Positions 15,190 to 23,569 of a stretch of 64,000 bases of DNA are shown one piece after another. The notes under the pieces are model-generated. The model did no database searches. It saw only the letters and a program-made list of their open reading frames with translations, and had not been told where the DNA came from. The DNA comes from Glaciibacter superstes DSM 21135 (GTDB lineage: Bacteria; Actinomycetota; Actinomycetes; Actinomycetales; Microbacteriaceae). Both the position numbers and the translations under genes were made by a program. Numbering within the stretch: the first letter of the stretch is position 1; each line of letters starts with the position of its first letter. The stretch lies in NCBI RefSeq assembly GCF_000421145.1, contig NZ_ATWH01000008.1, positions 62,001 to 126,000 on the forward strand. Direction: 5' to 3'.

Positions 15190-16098
15190 CTACTTCTCCG
15201 CCCCGGTCACCAGTCCCTTGATGAAGAACTTCTGCAGGAACAGGTACGCCACCAGCACCGGCAGCACCGCCATCAACGACGCTGCGGCGGCCGCTGGAAG
15301 GTTGTTGCTCTGCACCGAGAAGAACGACGCGATCGCCGGCGCAATCGTCTGCATCTCCGGCGCCGTGAGGATGTAACCAGACAGCGCGAACTCGTTCCAC
15401 ACCGCCACACCGGTGAGAATCACGACCGTCGCCGTCACCGGCTTCAACATCGGAAACACCACCCGGAACAGAATCTGCAGCCGACTCGCCCCGTCCATCG
15501 TCGCCGCCTCCTCCACCGAGATCGGCAGCGACCGCATGAACGCCGTGTAAAGGAAGATCGCGAGTGGCAACTGCGCCGTCACCATGACCAGGATCACTCC
15601 CCAATACGTGTTCACCGCCCCCATCTGGTTCAGCAGCGTGTACAGCGGCACCAGGATGCTGAGCGGCGGAATCATGATCAGCCCGATGTTGAGCAGGCTG
15701 ACACCGGTGTTCAGCACCGACCGACGACGGGCCAACGGATACCCGGCGAGCGCCCCCAGCACACACACCAGCACCGTAGACACCACCGTCACGATCACGC
15801 TGTTGCCGATCGCGCGCAGGATGTTGCCGCTCTCGATCGCCGTGGCGAAGTTGCCGAAGAAGATGTCGGCAATCGGGAACACCCACTGCGACGACAGGTC
15901 GGTTCGCTCCTTGAGCGCGGTCGTCAGCGCCACGTAGAACGGCAACAGCTGCAGGAACACGATGACGAGGAGGCCGGCTCCGATCAGCCAACGCGACGGC
16001 CCACGGCCGGCGCGGCCCGGCGCATCCGTTTCACCATGCCTCGAATTATCACCCTCTGACCCGGCGACGACAGGCGGACGCGGCGCGATGACAGTCAT
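15190..16098 (-). CDS. CUT1 sugar ABC transporter permease (MalG type)
   Basis: 302 residues with six hydrophobic segments after a ~35-residue Arg/Gly-rich cytoplasmic N-terminus. The EAA loop (EEAATMDGAS...FPML) that contacts the ATPase is intact. The start overlaps the upstream permease stop by ATGA. Last gene of a binding protein-permease-permease operon. No ATPase gene is in the operon, so a shared MsmK/UgpC-type ATPase elsewhere must energise it, as is usual for actinobacterial CUT1 systems. Confidence 0.9.
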   Translation of the reverse strand: MTVIAPRPPVVAGSEGDNSRHGETDAPGRAGRGPSRWLIGAGLLVIVFLQLLPFYVALTTALKERTDLSSQWVFPIADIFFGNFATAIESGNILRAIGNSVIVTVVSTVLVCVLGALAGYPLARRRSVLNTGVSLLNIGLIMIPPLSILVPLYTLLNQMGAVNTYWGVILVMVTAQLPLAIFLYTAFMRSLPISVEEAATMDGASRLQILFRVVFPMLKPVTATVVILTGVAVWNEFALSGYILTAPEMQTIAPAIASFFSVQSNNLPAAAAASLMAVLPVLVAYLFLQKFFIKGLVTGAEK

Positions 16099-17060
16099 TG
16101 TTGCTCCAAACGACGACGGTTCAGAAGGGTGTTCAACGCCAGCGTGAACACCACGATGATGAGAAACAGCACGACCCCCATGCCGGACGCATATCCGGCG
16201 CTCTGGTTGTCGAAGTAGGCGACACCGATCAGCGTCGACACCGAGTTCGTGGCATAGCCCGGCCCTCCCCCGGTGAGCACCTGGATCACGTCGAACAGCT
16301 TGAGCCCGCCGATCAGGTTCAGCACGATGCTGGTGGCGAACGCGGGCTGCAAAAGCGGCAGCGAGATGTACCGGAACTGCTGCACCGGACTGGCGCCGTC
16401 AACCGTGGATGCCTCGTAGTACATCTGCGGAATCGACTGCAGCCCGGCCAGGTAGATGATCATCGAGATGCCGACGAACTGCAGGGAGTTCACGGCCACG
16501 ATGATGGCGATCGAGGCATCCGCGTTGGCCAGCCACGCCACCTTCTCACCACCGAGCCCGGTCACGATGTCGTTGAACGCCCCGTTGTTGTACTGGAACA
16601 GCAGGTAATACATGGTGCCCATCACCACCGGCGACACCAGCACCGGCAGGTAGATGATGGCGCGCGCCGCGTTCAGGCCGCGCATCCTGCGATCGAGGGC
16701 CAGCGCCAGTCCGAGCCCCAGAATCTGCTGGATGATCGTGCTGCCGATGCCGTAGATGAACGTGTTCACCAGCACCAGGCGGAACGTGTCGTCCTGGAAC
16801 AGCCGAACGTAGTTGTCGAAACCCACCCCTGCCCGTTCGAGGCTGTACCCGTTCCAGTTCGTGAACGAGAGCGCGATGCCGTTGAGCAGCGGGTAGATCG
16901 TGAACACGGCGAACAGCAGCAGCGCCGGCACGTAGAGCAGGTTGATCCCCGGGCCACCAAGCGGTGAACGGATGCCGCGGGCAGGTTTCAGCGCGCCGTT
17001 TGGCCGGTTCCGTTTTGGCCGGTTCCGTTTCGGCAGGGTCGGGGCGATGAGCGTTGCCAT
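16095..17060 (-). CDS. CUT1 sugar ABC transporter permease (MalF type)
   Basis: 321 residues with six to seven hydrophobic segments and an EAA-type loop EASTVDGAS. ATG 17060 lies seven bases after the binding-protein stop; an in-frame upstream start at 17132 would overlap that gene and is less likely. The cytoplasmic N-terminus contains a short repeat, PKRNRPKRNRPNG, encoded by tandem copies of a ttggccggttccg unit at 17000-17035. Pairs with the MalG-type subunit to form the channel. Confidence 0.9.
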   Translation of the reverse strand: MATLIAPTLPKRNRPKRNRPNGALKPARGIRSPLGGPGINLLYVPALLLFAVFTIYPLLNGIALSFTNWNGYSLERAGVGFDNYVRLFQDDTFRLVLVNTFIYGIGSTIIQQILGLGLALALDRRMRGLNAARAIIYLPVLVSPVVMGTMYYLLFQYNNGAFNDIVTGLGGEKVAWLANADASIAIIVAVNSLQFVGISMIIYLAGLQSIPQMYYEASTVDGASPVQQFRYISLPLLQPAFATSIVLNLIGGLKLFDVIQVLTGGGPGYATNSVSTLIGVAYFDNQSAGYASGMGVVLFLIIVVFTLALNTLLNRRRLEQQ

Positions 17061-17067
17061 CGGCCGG

Positions 17068-18336
17068 CTACTTGTCCTGGGCAGCGAGGCTCTTGAAGTC
17101 GCTGGCCATCTGGCCGACGGCCTGGTCGACATCCGACTGCCCGGTGATCACCGAGTCGGCGGTGGTGACCATGGTGTTCCACATGCCGTTCGGCAGATAG
17201 ACCCTGTCGAAGTACGGCATCAGCGGGTATTCGCCTGAGCCGACGTAGGTGTCGAAGCTCTCCTGCAGCGGGCCGAGGTCTGCCGTGGCGTTGGTCATCC
17301 CCGGCAGGTTGCCGGCGGCTTCGGCGAGCGCTGTGGCGTTCTCCGGCTCAGCGAGGAAGGCGATGAAGGTCTTCGCGTCTTCGAGGTGCTTGCTGGTCTT
17401 CGAGATGCCGTAAGCGTTCATCTCCCCGCCGATGAGGTATGGGGCATCCGTGGTCATCGATGGAACCGGCATGAAGCCGATGTTCGCATCGGGGTTGTAC
17501 TGCAGTGCGTCATTGACCCGCGAATTCTGGCTGAACTCAAATGCCGCCTGGCCGTCGGAGAGAGCGCGTGTCATGTCGTCGCTGGTCGCCGAGGAGTAGT
17601 CGGGGTTGAAGTACTCGGCTTCGCGCCAGTCGGCGATCTTGGTGAGCACCTCGCTGTACGGCTCGTCGACGAAGGTGCCAGCCTCGAGCTCGGCCAGCTG
17701 GGATTCGTCATAGGCACCGGCAGCCAGCCAGTCTGCAATGTTGCCAGACGGGCCACCGGCCTTGCCAGAGACCGAAATGGGGGTGATTCCGTTCGCCTTC
17801 ACGGCATCCGCTGCCTTCTCGAACGCCTCCCAGGTGGTGATCTCGGCCGGATCCACCCCGGCAGCGTCGAGCACATCGCCGTTGTAGATGATGCCCGCCA
17901 CGTCGGTGTCGACCGGAAACGCGAAGAACTCGCCCGTGTCGTTCTTCATTGCGGAGTCGAGAACCGGGTTGAAGTTCTTCGCCCACGGTTCGTCTTGCAG
18001 CGGCTCGAGGAACTCGCTGTAACGCTGCAGCGACCAGCCGTGCGTTCCGAAGATGTCTGGAATGTTGCCAGAGGCCAGCCGTACCTTGATGTCGGCCTCG
18101 TAGTTGTTGCTCGAGGCGACCAGCTTCAAATCGATGTCGGGGTTCTCCTCCTCGAAGCGGGCGGTCACCTCCTCGATCGTCGACATCAGCTTGGAATCGA
18201 CGGAGGCGAACGTCTGGAATTCGATGGATCCGGAGTCGGAACCGGACCCGGCGCTACAGCCGGATGCCGAGACGAGCAGTGCGGCGGCGGCGACAGAGGC
18301 GGCGGCGAGAAGAAGCACGCGAGACTTCATTGTCAT
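17068..18336 (-). CDS. CUT1 sugar ABC transporter substrate-binding lipoprotein
   Basis: 422-residue SBP_bac_1-type solute-binding protein. The signal peptide ends in a lipobox-like VSASGC, followed by a Ser/Gly/Asp-rich linker; then the family motifs FEEENPDIDLKLV and FGTHGWSLQRYSEFL. Two in-frame ATGs (18336, 18330) are near GAAGGAAA; either is possible. First gene of the minus-strand operon, divergent from a Gfo/Idh/MocA gene with candidate LacI operators between. Probably binds an oligosaccharide or glycoside. Confidence 0.9.
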   Translation of the reverse strand: MTMKSRVLLLAAASVAAAALLVSASGCSAGSGSDSGSIEFQTFASVDSKLMSTIEEVTARFEEENPDIDLKLVASSNNYEADIKVRLASGNIPDIFGTHGWSLQRYSEFLEPLQDEPWAKNFNPVLDSAMKNDTGEFFAFPVDTDVAGIIYNGDVLDAAGVDPAEITTWEAFEKAADAVKANGITPISVSGKAGGPSGNIADWLAAGAYDESQLAELEAGTFVDEPYSEVLTKIADWREAEYFNPDYSSATSDDMTRALSDGQAAFEFSQNSRVNDALQYNPDANIGFMPVPSMTTDAPYLIGGEMNAYGISKTSKHLEDAKTFIAFLAEPENATALAEAAGNLPGMTNATADLGPLQESFDTYVGSGEYPLMPYFDRVYLPNGMWNTMVTTADSVITGQSDVDQAVGQMASDFKSLAAQDK

Positions 18337-18410
18337 TTTCCTTCGTTGGATGGTTGCTGCGGTGCACGGGAGTCAGGCTGACGCCCATTCGGGAGGTGCC
18401 TGCGGAGCAA

Positions 18411-18424
18411 TTTACGCGAGTAAA
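18411..18424. promoter_or_regulatory. Candidate LacI-family operator
   Basis: TTTACGCGAGTAAA is a 14-bp palindrome with central CG and one mismatched pair, the form expected for LacI-family operators. It lies in the 190-base divergent region between the binding-protein gene and the oxidoreductase gene, and a LacI-family gene follows at 19873. Confidence 0.55.
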
Positions 18425-18465
18425 CTCTGCAGCGCAACCAGTACGAGCGAAATTCTTCAGTTCTA

Positions 18466-18478
18466 TTGACTCGAGTAA
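18466..18478. promoter_or_regulatory. Second candidate LacI operator half-related to 18411
   Basis: TTGACTCGAGTAA contains the perfect core ACTCGAGT and shares CGAGTAA with the site at 18411. The centres are about 55 bases apart, a spacing that would permit looping by a dimer-of-dimers. Confidence 0.4.
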
Positions 18479-18526
18479 TATTCGATGTCACACTCAACGC
18501 ACACCGTTTTCAGAAAGGTCTCACCC

Positions 18527-19774
18527 ATGCCGTTTTCCTTGGGAATCGTCGGCGCCGGCCAGTTCTCCGGCCAGTTCGCCGCACTGTTTCAGCTGCATCC
18601 GGGCGTCTCGCGCGTCGTCGTCACCGACGTTCTGCCCGAGCGCGCCACCGCACTGGACGCCAGCCTCGACCTCGATGGCACTGCAGCGGACTTCGATGCC
18701 CTGCTGGCAGACGACAGCATCGACGCCGTCGCGATCTTCACCCAGCGCTGGACGCACGGGCCGCTCGTCGTGAAGGCGCTTCGTGCCGGAAAGCACGTCT
18801 ACTCCGCCGTGCCGATGGCCATCGCCGAAGAGGAGATCGCGGCCATCATCGAAGCCGTGCGGGAGACCGGCCTCACCTACATGATGGGCGAGACCAGCTA
18901 CTACAACCCGGCGACGATCTTCGCCCGCAAACAGCTGGCGGCCGGCAAGTTCGGGCGCATCTTCTATGCAGAGGGCGACTACGTGCACGACATGGACCTC
19001 GGCTTCTACGAGGCATACAAGTACAGCGGGGGCGCCGAGTGGAAACGCACCGCCAGCTACCCGCCGATGCTCTACCCCACACACTCGATCGGCGGCGTGC
19101 TCGGCGCCATCCCGGGCCACGCCATCAGCGTCAGCTGCATCGGCGTGCGCGACGAACGCGATGACGGAGTGTTCGACCGCGACATCAGCATGTTCGACAA
19201 CGACTTCTCCAACGCCACTGCCCTGTTCGAGCTCTCCGGCGGCGGGTCGATGCGCATCAACGAGATGCGCCGTGTCGGATACCCGTCACATCTGCGCGAA
19301 AGCCGCTTCCGCTACTTCGGCACAGAGGGCAGCTTCGAGCAGCTCGCCACGGTCTCGTTCTGGCAAGACAAGAAGGGTGTCGAAGACGTCTCTGAGCTGC
19401 TGGCAACAGATGCGACGACGGATGCCGACGATCCGCTCCTCGCTCACGTCGACCCAGCCCTGAGGGATTCGTTCGTGTCTGGGCACTCAAGGGTGCACGA
19501 CGTCGAGCGACTCCCAGAGGAGTTCGTCGGAGCACACAACGGCCACGAGGGGAGCCACCACTTCCTCGTCGATGACTTTGTCACAGCCGTGAACGGCCGC
19601 ACTCTGCCGCCGGTCAACGCCTGGGTCGCGGCACGATTCACTTTGCCTGGCATCATCGCGCACCGGTCAGCGTTGCAGGGCGGGGAACGCCTGACGGTAC
19701 CCGACTTCGGGGACGCGCCGGAAGCGGCATCCGTTTCAACCGGCGACAGCATGTCGACGACCGGCACGGTGTAG
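18527..19774 (+). CDS. Gfo/Idh/MocA-family oxidoreductase lacking the EKP motif
   Basis: 415 residues with an N-terminal Rossmann domain (GIVGAGQFSG) and a C-terminal alpha/beta substrate domain. The usual EKP substrate-binding motif is replaced by AVP in HVYSAVPMA, so the canonical lysine is missing. ATG 18527 follows AGAAAGG; an upstream ATG at 18485 lacks a Shine-Dalgarno. Probably an NAD(P)-dependent sugar dehydrogenase or related enzyme acting on the substrate imported by the divergent CUT1 transporter. Confidence 0.8.
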   Translation: MPFSLGIVGAGQFSGQFAALFQLHPGVSRVVVTDVLPERATALDASLDLDGTAADFDALLADDSIDAVAIFTQRWTHGPLVVKALRAGKHVYSAVPMAIAEEEIAAIIEAVRETGLTYMMGETSYYNPATIFARKQLAAGKFGRIFYAEGDYVHDMDLGFYEAYKYSGGAEWKRTASYPPMLYPTHSIGGVLGAIPGHAISVSCIGVRDERDDGVFDRDISMFDNDFSNATALFELSGGGSMRINEMRRVGYPSHLRESRFRYFGTEGSFEQLATVSFWQDKKGVEDVSELLATDATTDADDPLLAHVDPALRDSFVSGHSRVHDVERLPEEFVGAHNGHEGSHHFLVDDFVTAVNGRTLPPVNAWVAARFTLPGIIAHRSALQGGERLTVPDFGDAPEAASVSTGDSMSTTGTV

Positions 19775-19872
19775 ACGCCGGGCAGAAACTGACGGCTATC
19801 ATTCTGGAAAGCGGCGATCATTGGTGGCGATGACCGACGTTTGTGCCCACTTTCACCCGACGGAACAGGACC

Positions 19873-20862
19873 ATGACGGCGATCCCCGGCAACCGCAAGG
19901 TGACGCGCAAGGATGTGGCGCGCTACGCCGGGGTCAGCGATGCCGTCGTCAGCTACACGCTCAACGGCGGTGCCCCGGTAGCTCCGGCCACCGCCGAACG
20001 GGTGCGCGAGGCCGTGCGGCTGCTCGGCTACACGCCGAACGCCTCTGCCAGGGCGCTCAAGCTCGGGTCGTCGCACATGATCGGGGTCATCGTGCCAGAC
20101 AGCACGAACCCGTTCTGGGCTGAGCTGTGCCGCTGGGTGGAGACGGTGGCGCGCAGCAAAGGGTTCGCGGTTCTCGTGCTGAACGCGAATGACAGCAAGG
20201 CAATACGTCTCGAGTATCTGCAGACCCTGGCGTCGCGGCAGGTGGACGGGGTGCTGCTGACCGGCGAGATCGATGCACTGGATGTCGACCGCTTCAACGC
20301 GACGGGTGTGCGCTGGGCGATGCTCAACCAGTCGACGACGATCGACGGCGCGCTCGGAGTGGGTGTCGATCTAGCGGCCGGTGCACGGGATGCGACTGCT
20401 CACCTGATTTGGCATGGATACACCCGCATTGCGTTCATCGGTGAGATGGCGGATGCCCGCTATGGCGGCTGGCTATCGACGCTCACCGAAGCGGGGCTGG
20501 CACCTGGGCCGCTTTTCGACGCGAAGTTCACCCGCGAGGGCGGGTACGCAGCTGGCCAGGCGCTTGCCGCTTCTCATGACTCGGTGGACGCCGTCTTTGT
20601 GAGTTCGGACATGCTCGCCAGCGCCGTGCTGCGTGCGTTGCACGAGGCTGACCTGGCGGTGCCAGGCGAGATCGCGATCGCGTCGTTCGACGGGTCGCCG
20701 GAGTCGGAGTACTCGTGGCCGGCGCTCACCACCGTGCGACAGCCGGTACAAGACCTTGCGGCGAAGGCGGTGGCTCAGCTGCTCCATCGTGAGCAGCCGC
20801 CGGAAGATGAACAGTTGCTGGCGGGCACGCTCATCGTGCGGCAGTCCTGCGGCTGCCCGTAA
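19873..20862 (+). CDS. LacI-family transcriptional regulator
   Basis: 329 residues: N-terminal HTH (VTRKDVARYAGVSDAVVSYTLNG), hinge helix ASARALKLG, and a sugar-binding core with DSTNPFWAEL. ATG 19873 follows CAGGA; a GTG at 19843 is also in frame. It is downstream of the oxidoreductase on the same strand and most likely represses the divergent transporter/oxidoreductase promoters through the palindromes near 18411 and 18466. It ends QSCGCP, with two cysteines at the C-terminus. Confidence 0.92.
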   Translation: MTAIPGNRKVTRKDVARYAGVSDAVVSYTLNGGAPVAPATAERVREAVRLLGYTPNASARALKLGSSHMIGVIVPDSTNPFWAELCRWVETVARSKGFAVLVLNANDSKAIRLEYLQTLASRQVDGVLLTGEIDALDVDRFNATGVRWAMLNQSTTIDGALGVGVDLAAGARDATAHLIWHGYTRIAFIGEMADARYGGWLSTLTEAGLAPGPLFDAKFTREGGYAAGQALAASHDSVDAVFVSSDMLASAVLRALHEADLAVPGEIAIASFDGSPESEYSWPALTTVRQPVQDLAAKAVAQLLHREQPPEDEQLLAGTLIVRQSCGCP

Positions 20863-20880
20863 CGCCGGGCCCGCGACCGC

Positions 20881-20938
20881 GCGCCACCTGCGCGCGTATG
20901 CGCCATGCGCGCGTGGCGCATGCGCGCGTAAGTGGCGC
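20881..20938. repeat. 58-bp GC palindrome, copy 1 (convergent junction)
   Basis: Arms 20881-20905 and 20914-20938 pair over 22 of 25 positions around the loop TGCGCGCG. The core CGCCATGCGCGCGTGG recurs at 23544-23565 and, with one change, at 26480-26499. It lies between the LacI gene stop and the helicase stop, so it could terminate both transcripts, but its recurrence makes it a dispersed palindromic repeat. Confidence 0.8.
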
Positions 20939-20965
20939 GTGTGTGGCGCGTGAGCCCGGCCGAAC

Positions 20966-23194
20966 TCAGCTGCTCGTCAGGATCACGAGTTGCTGCGTCG
21001 CGCGCGTCATCGCGACGTAGCGGTCGACCCCGCCTTCGATGCCCGTGCCGAACGACTCTGGATCGATCAGGACGACCAGGTCGAACTCGAGGCCCTTCGA
21101 CTGCTCAGGGGTCAGCGACCGAACGCGCGGCGACGCCCTGGTCGTGTCGGTTTCGATGACGCCCGCTTCGACGTCGCCGGTGCCGAGGACGCTGGTGCCG
21201 AGGACGCAGGCGGTTCCTTCCACGTGCGCGGCGAGCCAGGTGTCGAGGATCGAGCCAAGATCCGAAACGGATGCGTGCACCACGGGGACGCCGCTGCTGC
21301 GGATGGACGTCGGCACGTTGGCGTCAGGCAGCACGGCCCTGATCACCGGTTCCGCTTCGGCCATGACCTCTTCCGGCGTGCGGTAGTTGATACTCAGCGA
21401 CGACACGGTGACGTTCACCAGCCCGGCCCGCTCGAGTCGTTCCTGCCACGACTGGGTGAACCCGTGCCTGGCCTGAGCGCGGTCTCCGACGATGGTGAAA
21501 CTCCTAGACGGGCAGCGGCGCAGCAGCATCTGCCACTGGGCATCCGTGAGCTCCTGGGCCTCGTCGACGATGATGTGCGCGAACGGGCCTGCGAGCCGGT
21601 CAGGATCTGTGCTGGGAAGACCGGCCTCGTCGACCAGGGTGTTCTGAAAGTCCTGCCCGCCCAGCATCGTCATCACGCGCATCTCGGAGTCGTCGGCCGC
21701 GATCAGGTCGGTGACGACGACGTCCATGCGCTCGCGCTCTGCGGCGACGGCCGCCTCTCGGCGACGCCGGCGACGCGAGGCGTCCGGGTCACCGATCCGC
21801 TGCCGCGCAGCGTCGAGGAAGGGCAGATCGGAGACCGTCCAGGCCCCGGCATCAGTACGCCGCAGCACCCGCGCCTCCTCTGCCGTGAGCGAGGGCGCAC
21901 ACTTCTGAAGATAGGCCGGCACAGACCACAGGTCCCCGACGACGCCGACCGGGTCGAGCAGCGGCCACGCCCGGTTGAACGTGCGGGTCAGATCCTCGTT
22001 TTGCACCAGAGCTCGGCGCAGCAGGTGCGGGGGAACCTCCGCAGCGCCGTCGAACCCAGGGCCGTCGAACTGAGCGCCGTCGAACTGATCGATCAGGAGG
22101 TCGAGGAGCGCCTCCCAGACCTGGTCACGCGCCTCGTTATGCGGTGTGCCCGCATCCGCTGCATCAAATGCATCCGCCCATTCTGTGGCGCTGAGCGAGA
22201 TGTCGGCCCACGGGGTCTCGACCAGCAGGGCCCGCGACGGGGGCTGCTCATAGAAACGGACAGCCGTCTCGACCGCCGCCACCAGGCCTGCCGACGATTT
22301 CAGGCGAGCAACAGCCGGGTCGGCCTCGATTGCCGCAGTGGACCCCTCAGCGACGAGGTCACGCAGCGTGCAGATCTGCACGCTCTCCTCTCCGAGGCTA
22401 GGGAGGACGTCGTCGACATAGGCGAGATATTCCGGGCTGGGGCCGACAAACAGCACGCCACCGCCGCCGGGCGCGAGCCGAGGGTCTGAATAGAGGAGGT
22501 AGGCCGCGCGGTGTAGAGCGACGACCGTCTTGCCGGTGCCAGGGCCACCGTCGACCACAAGCGCGCTGCGCGAACCCGCCCGGATGATCGCGTCCTGGTC
22601 GCCCTGGATGGTGCTGAGTACGTCCCGCATCCGCGGCGAACGGCTGCTGCCGAGACTGGCAATGAAGGCGGACTGGTCGTCGAGCGCTGCACGCCCTTCC
22701 AGACCGTCGGAGGCGAACACTTCATCCCAGTAGTCGCTGATCCGTCCACGGGTCCAGCGATACCGGCGTCGACTTCTCAGCCCCATCGGGTTCGCGTGGG
22801 TCGCTCCGAAGAACGGCTCAGCCGCGGGGGAACGCCAGTCGAGCAACAACCGACGTCCCTCGTTGTCCACGAGGCCGAGTCGTCCGATGTACACGGGCTC
22901 TTGCTGGTCTTCGCTCACGATGTGTCCGAGGCAGAGGTCCAGCCCGAAGCGCCGCAGAGTGCGCAGGCGCGCGGTCAGCCGGTGAATCTCCAGGTCGCGG
23001 TCCATCGCCTCCTGGCCGATTCCACCGGGTGCCATCCGCACGACATCGAGCCGGTCAGACAGTTCGGCGATCGACTGCTCAAGGCTTTCGGCGATGGCCG
23101 CAAAGTGCCGCTCGTCGCCGATGATCAGCGCAGGGTCTGCCTTCGCGGCGAGGCGGTCTGGCAGGTTGAATGCGCTCGTGGTCAGCGGTTGCAC
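20966..23194 (-). CDS. helR: HelD/HelR-like UvrD-type helicase acting on RNA polymerase
   Basis: Superfamily 1 helicase-like protein of about 742 residues. Walker A is GGPGTGKTVVALHRAAYLL, the Walker B-type acidic motif is IIVDEAQELTD, later motifs include GDRAQARHG and SINYRT, and the C-terminus has VAMTRATQQLVIL. The N-terminal antiparallel helical region (DERHFAAIAESLEQSIAELS) fits HelD, which removes stalled RNA polymerase; the HelR subgroup confers rifamycin tolerance. GTG 23194 has an excellent GGAGG; the frame extends to GTG 23299 through 18-bp tandem repeats. A rifamycin-associated element upstream at 23409-23427 supports HelR identity. Confidence 0.8.
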   Translation of the reverse strand: MQPLTTSAFNLPDRLAAKADPALIIGDERHFAAIAESLEQSIAELSDRLDVVRMAPGGIGQEAMDRDLEIHRLTARLRTLRRFGLDLCLGHIVSEDQQEPVYIGRLGLVDNEGRRLLLDWRSPAAEPFFGATHANPMGLRSRRRYRWTRGRISDYWDEVFASDGLEGRAALDDQSAFIASLGSSRSPRMRDVLSTIQGDQDAIIRAGSRSALVVDGGPGTGKTVVALHRAAYLLYSDPRLAPGGGGVLFVGPSPEYLAYVDDVLPSLGEESVQICTLRDLVAEGSTAAIEADPAVARLKSSAGLVAAVETAVRFYEQPPSRALLVETPWADISLSATEWADAFDAADAGTPHNEARDQVWEALLDLLIDQFDGAQFDGPGFDGAAEVPPHLLRRALVQNEDLTRTFNRAWPLLDPVGVVGDLWSVPAYLQKCAPSLTAEEARVLRRTDAGAWTVSDLPFLDAARQRIGDPDASRRRRRREAAVAAERERMDVVVTDLIAADDSEMRVMTMLGGQDFQNTLVDEAGLPSTDPDRLAGPFAHIIVDEAQELTDAQWQMLLRRCPSRSFTIVGDRAQARHGFTQSWQERLERAGLVNVTVSSLSINYRTPEEVMAEAEPVIRAVLPDANVPTSIRSSGVPVVHASVSDLGSILDTWLAAHVEGTACVLGTSVLGTGDVEAGVIETDTTRASPRVRSLTPEQSKGLEFDLVVLIDPESFGTGIEGGVDRYVAMTRATQQLVILTSS

Positions 23195-23245
23195 GTCAGA
23201 GGCCTCCACTTCGGCGGCTCCGATCCGGGATTCGTGGCTTTCGCA

Positions 23246-23299
23246 CTCTTTCGGGTCGGGCACATTTTCGGGTCGGGGCACACTTTCGGGTCCCGGCAC
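23246..23299 (-). repeat. 18-bp tandem repeats at the helicase 5' end
   Basis: Three tandem units of about 18 bases (consensus GTGCCCCGACCCGAAA plus two bases) precede the chosen helicase start; the last unit is one base short. If translated from GTG 23299 they encode VPxPEx repeats. Each unit carries a GTG, so the repeat may affect start choice. Confidence 0.6.
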
Positions 23300-23408
23300 T
23301 CCTTCGGATCACACTGGTCGGCGGTCTTTCTCGAGAACAACACACGCGTTTCACAACTCCCATTTCCGCGAGGCTCCGGCCTCGGTGGAACAGTCTGCGG
23401 CACGGAGG

Positions 23409-23427
23409 GGGCCTTGCCGCAAGCCCC
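23409..23427 (-). promoter_or_regulatory. Rifamycin-associated element (RAE)
   Basis: On the minus strand this reads GGGGCTTGCGGCAAGGCCC, which as I recall it is the 19-bp rifamycin-associated element found upstream of rifamycin-inactivating enzymes and HelR-type helicases in actinomycetes. It is embedded in a longer dyad (23397-23434). It lies upstream of the helicase gene in the right orientation, and a TATAG-like box on the minus strand (near 23436-23442) could serve as -10. Confidence 0.75.
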
Positions 23428-23450
23428 CCTGTGCGCTATAAATTAGGAGT

Positions 23451-23482
23451 GGAAGGAAGTGCGTGCACTCCTTCCCTTTTTT
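23451..23482 (+). terminator. Rho-independent terminator on the plus strand
   Basis: GGAAGG plus AGTGC pair with GCACT plus CCTTCC (23451-23475), followed by a run of six T (23477-23482): a textbook intrinsic terminator reading rightwards. No plus-strand gene precedes it, since the helicase gene is on the minus strand, so it may end an unannotated transcript or shield the helicase promoter. Confidence 0.65.
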
Positions 23483-23525
23483 GTGCCCTGCGCCCTGATC
23501 GGCGCGTCGCCGCCGCGGTCGCCAT

Positions 23526-23567
23526 GCGCCATCTGCGCGCCAATGCGCCATGCGCGCGTGGCGCATA
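23526..23567. repeat. GC palindrome family, copy 2 (right arm truncated)
   Basis: A full 25-base left arm (23526-23550), the TGCGCGCG loop and the first seven to eight bases of the right arm (TGGCGCA). It sits immediately 3' of the response-regulator gene stop at 23570 and would form a short terminator-like stem for the minus-strand operon. Confidence 0.7.
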
Positions 23568-23569
23568 CC

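Noticed and set aside
15137..15991. Long open frames on both strands across the MalG-type permease gene
   Set aside because: The permease frame has six membrane helices and an intact EAA loop; the others are His/Arg- or Gly/Asp-rich shadows.
20990..22489. A 499-codon plus-strand frame opposite the helicase
   Set aside because: It lies wholly antisense to HelR motifs and has only low-complexity composition; no Shine-Dalgarno or family match.
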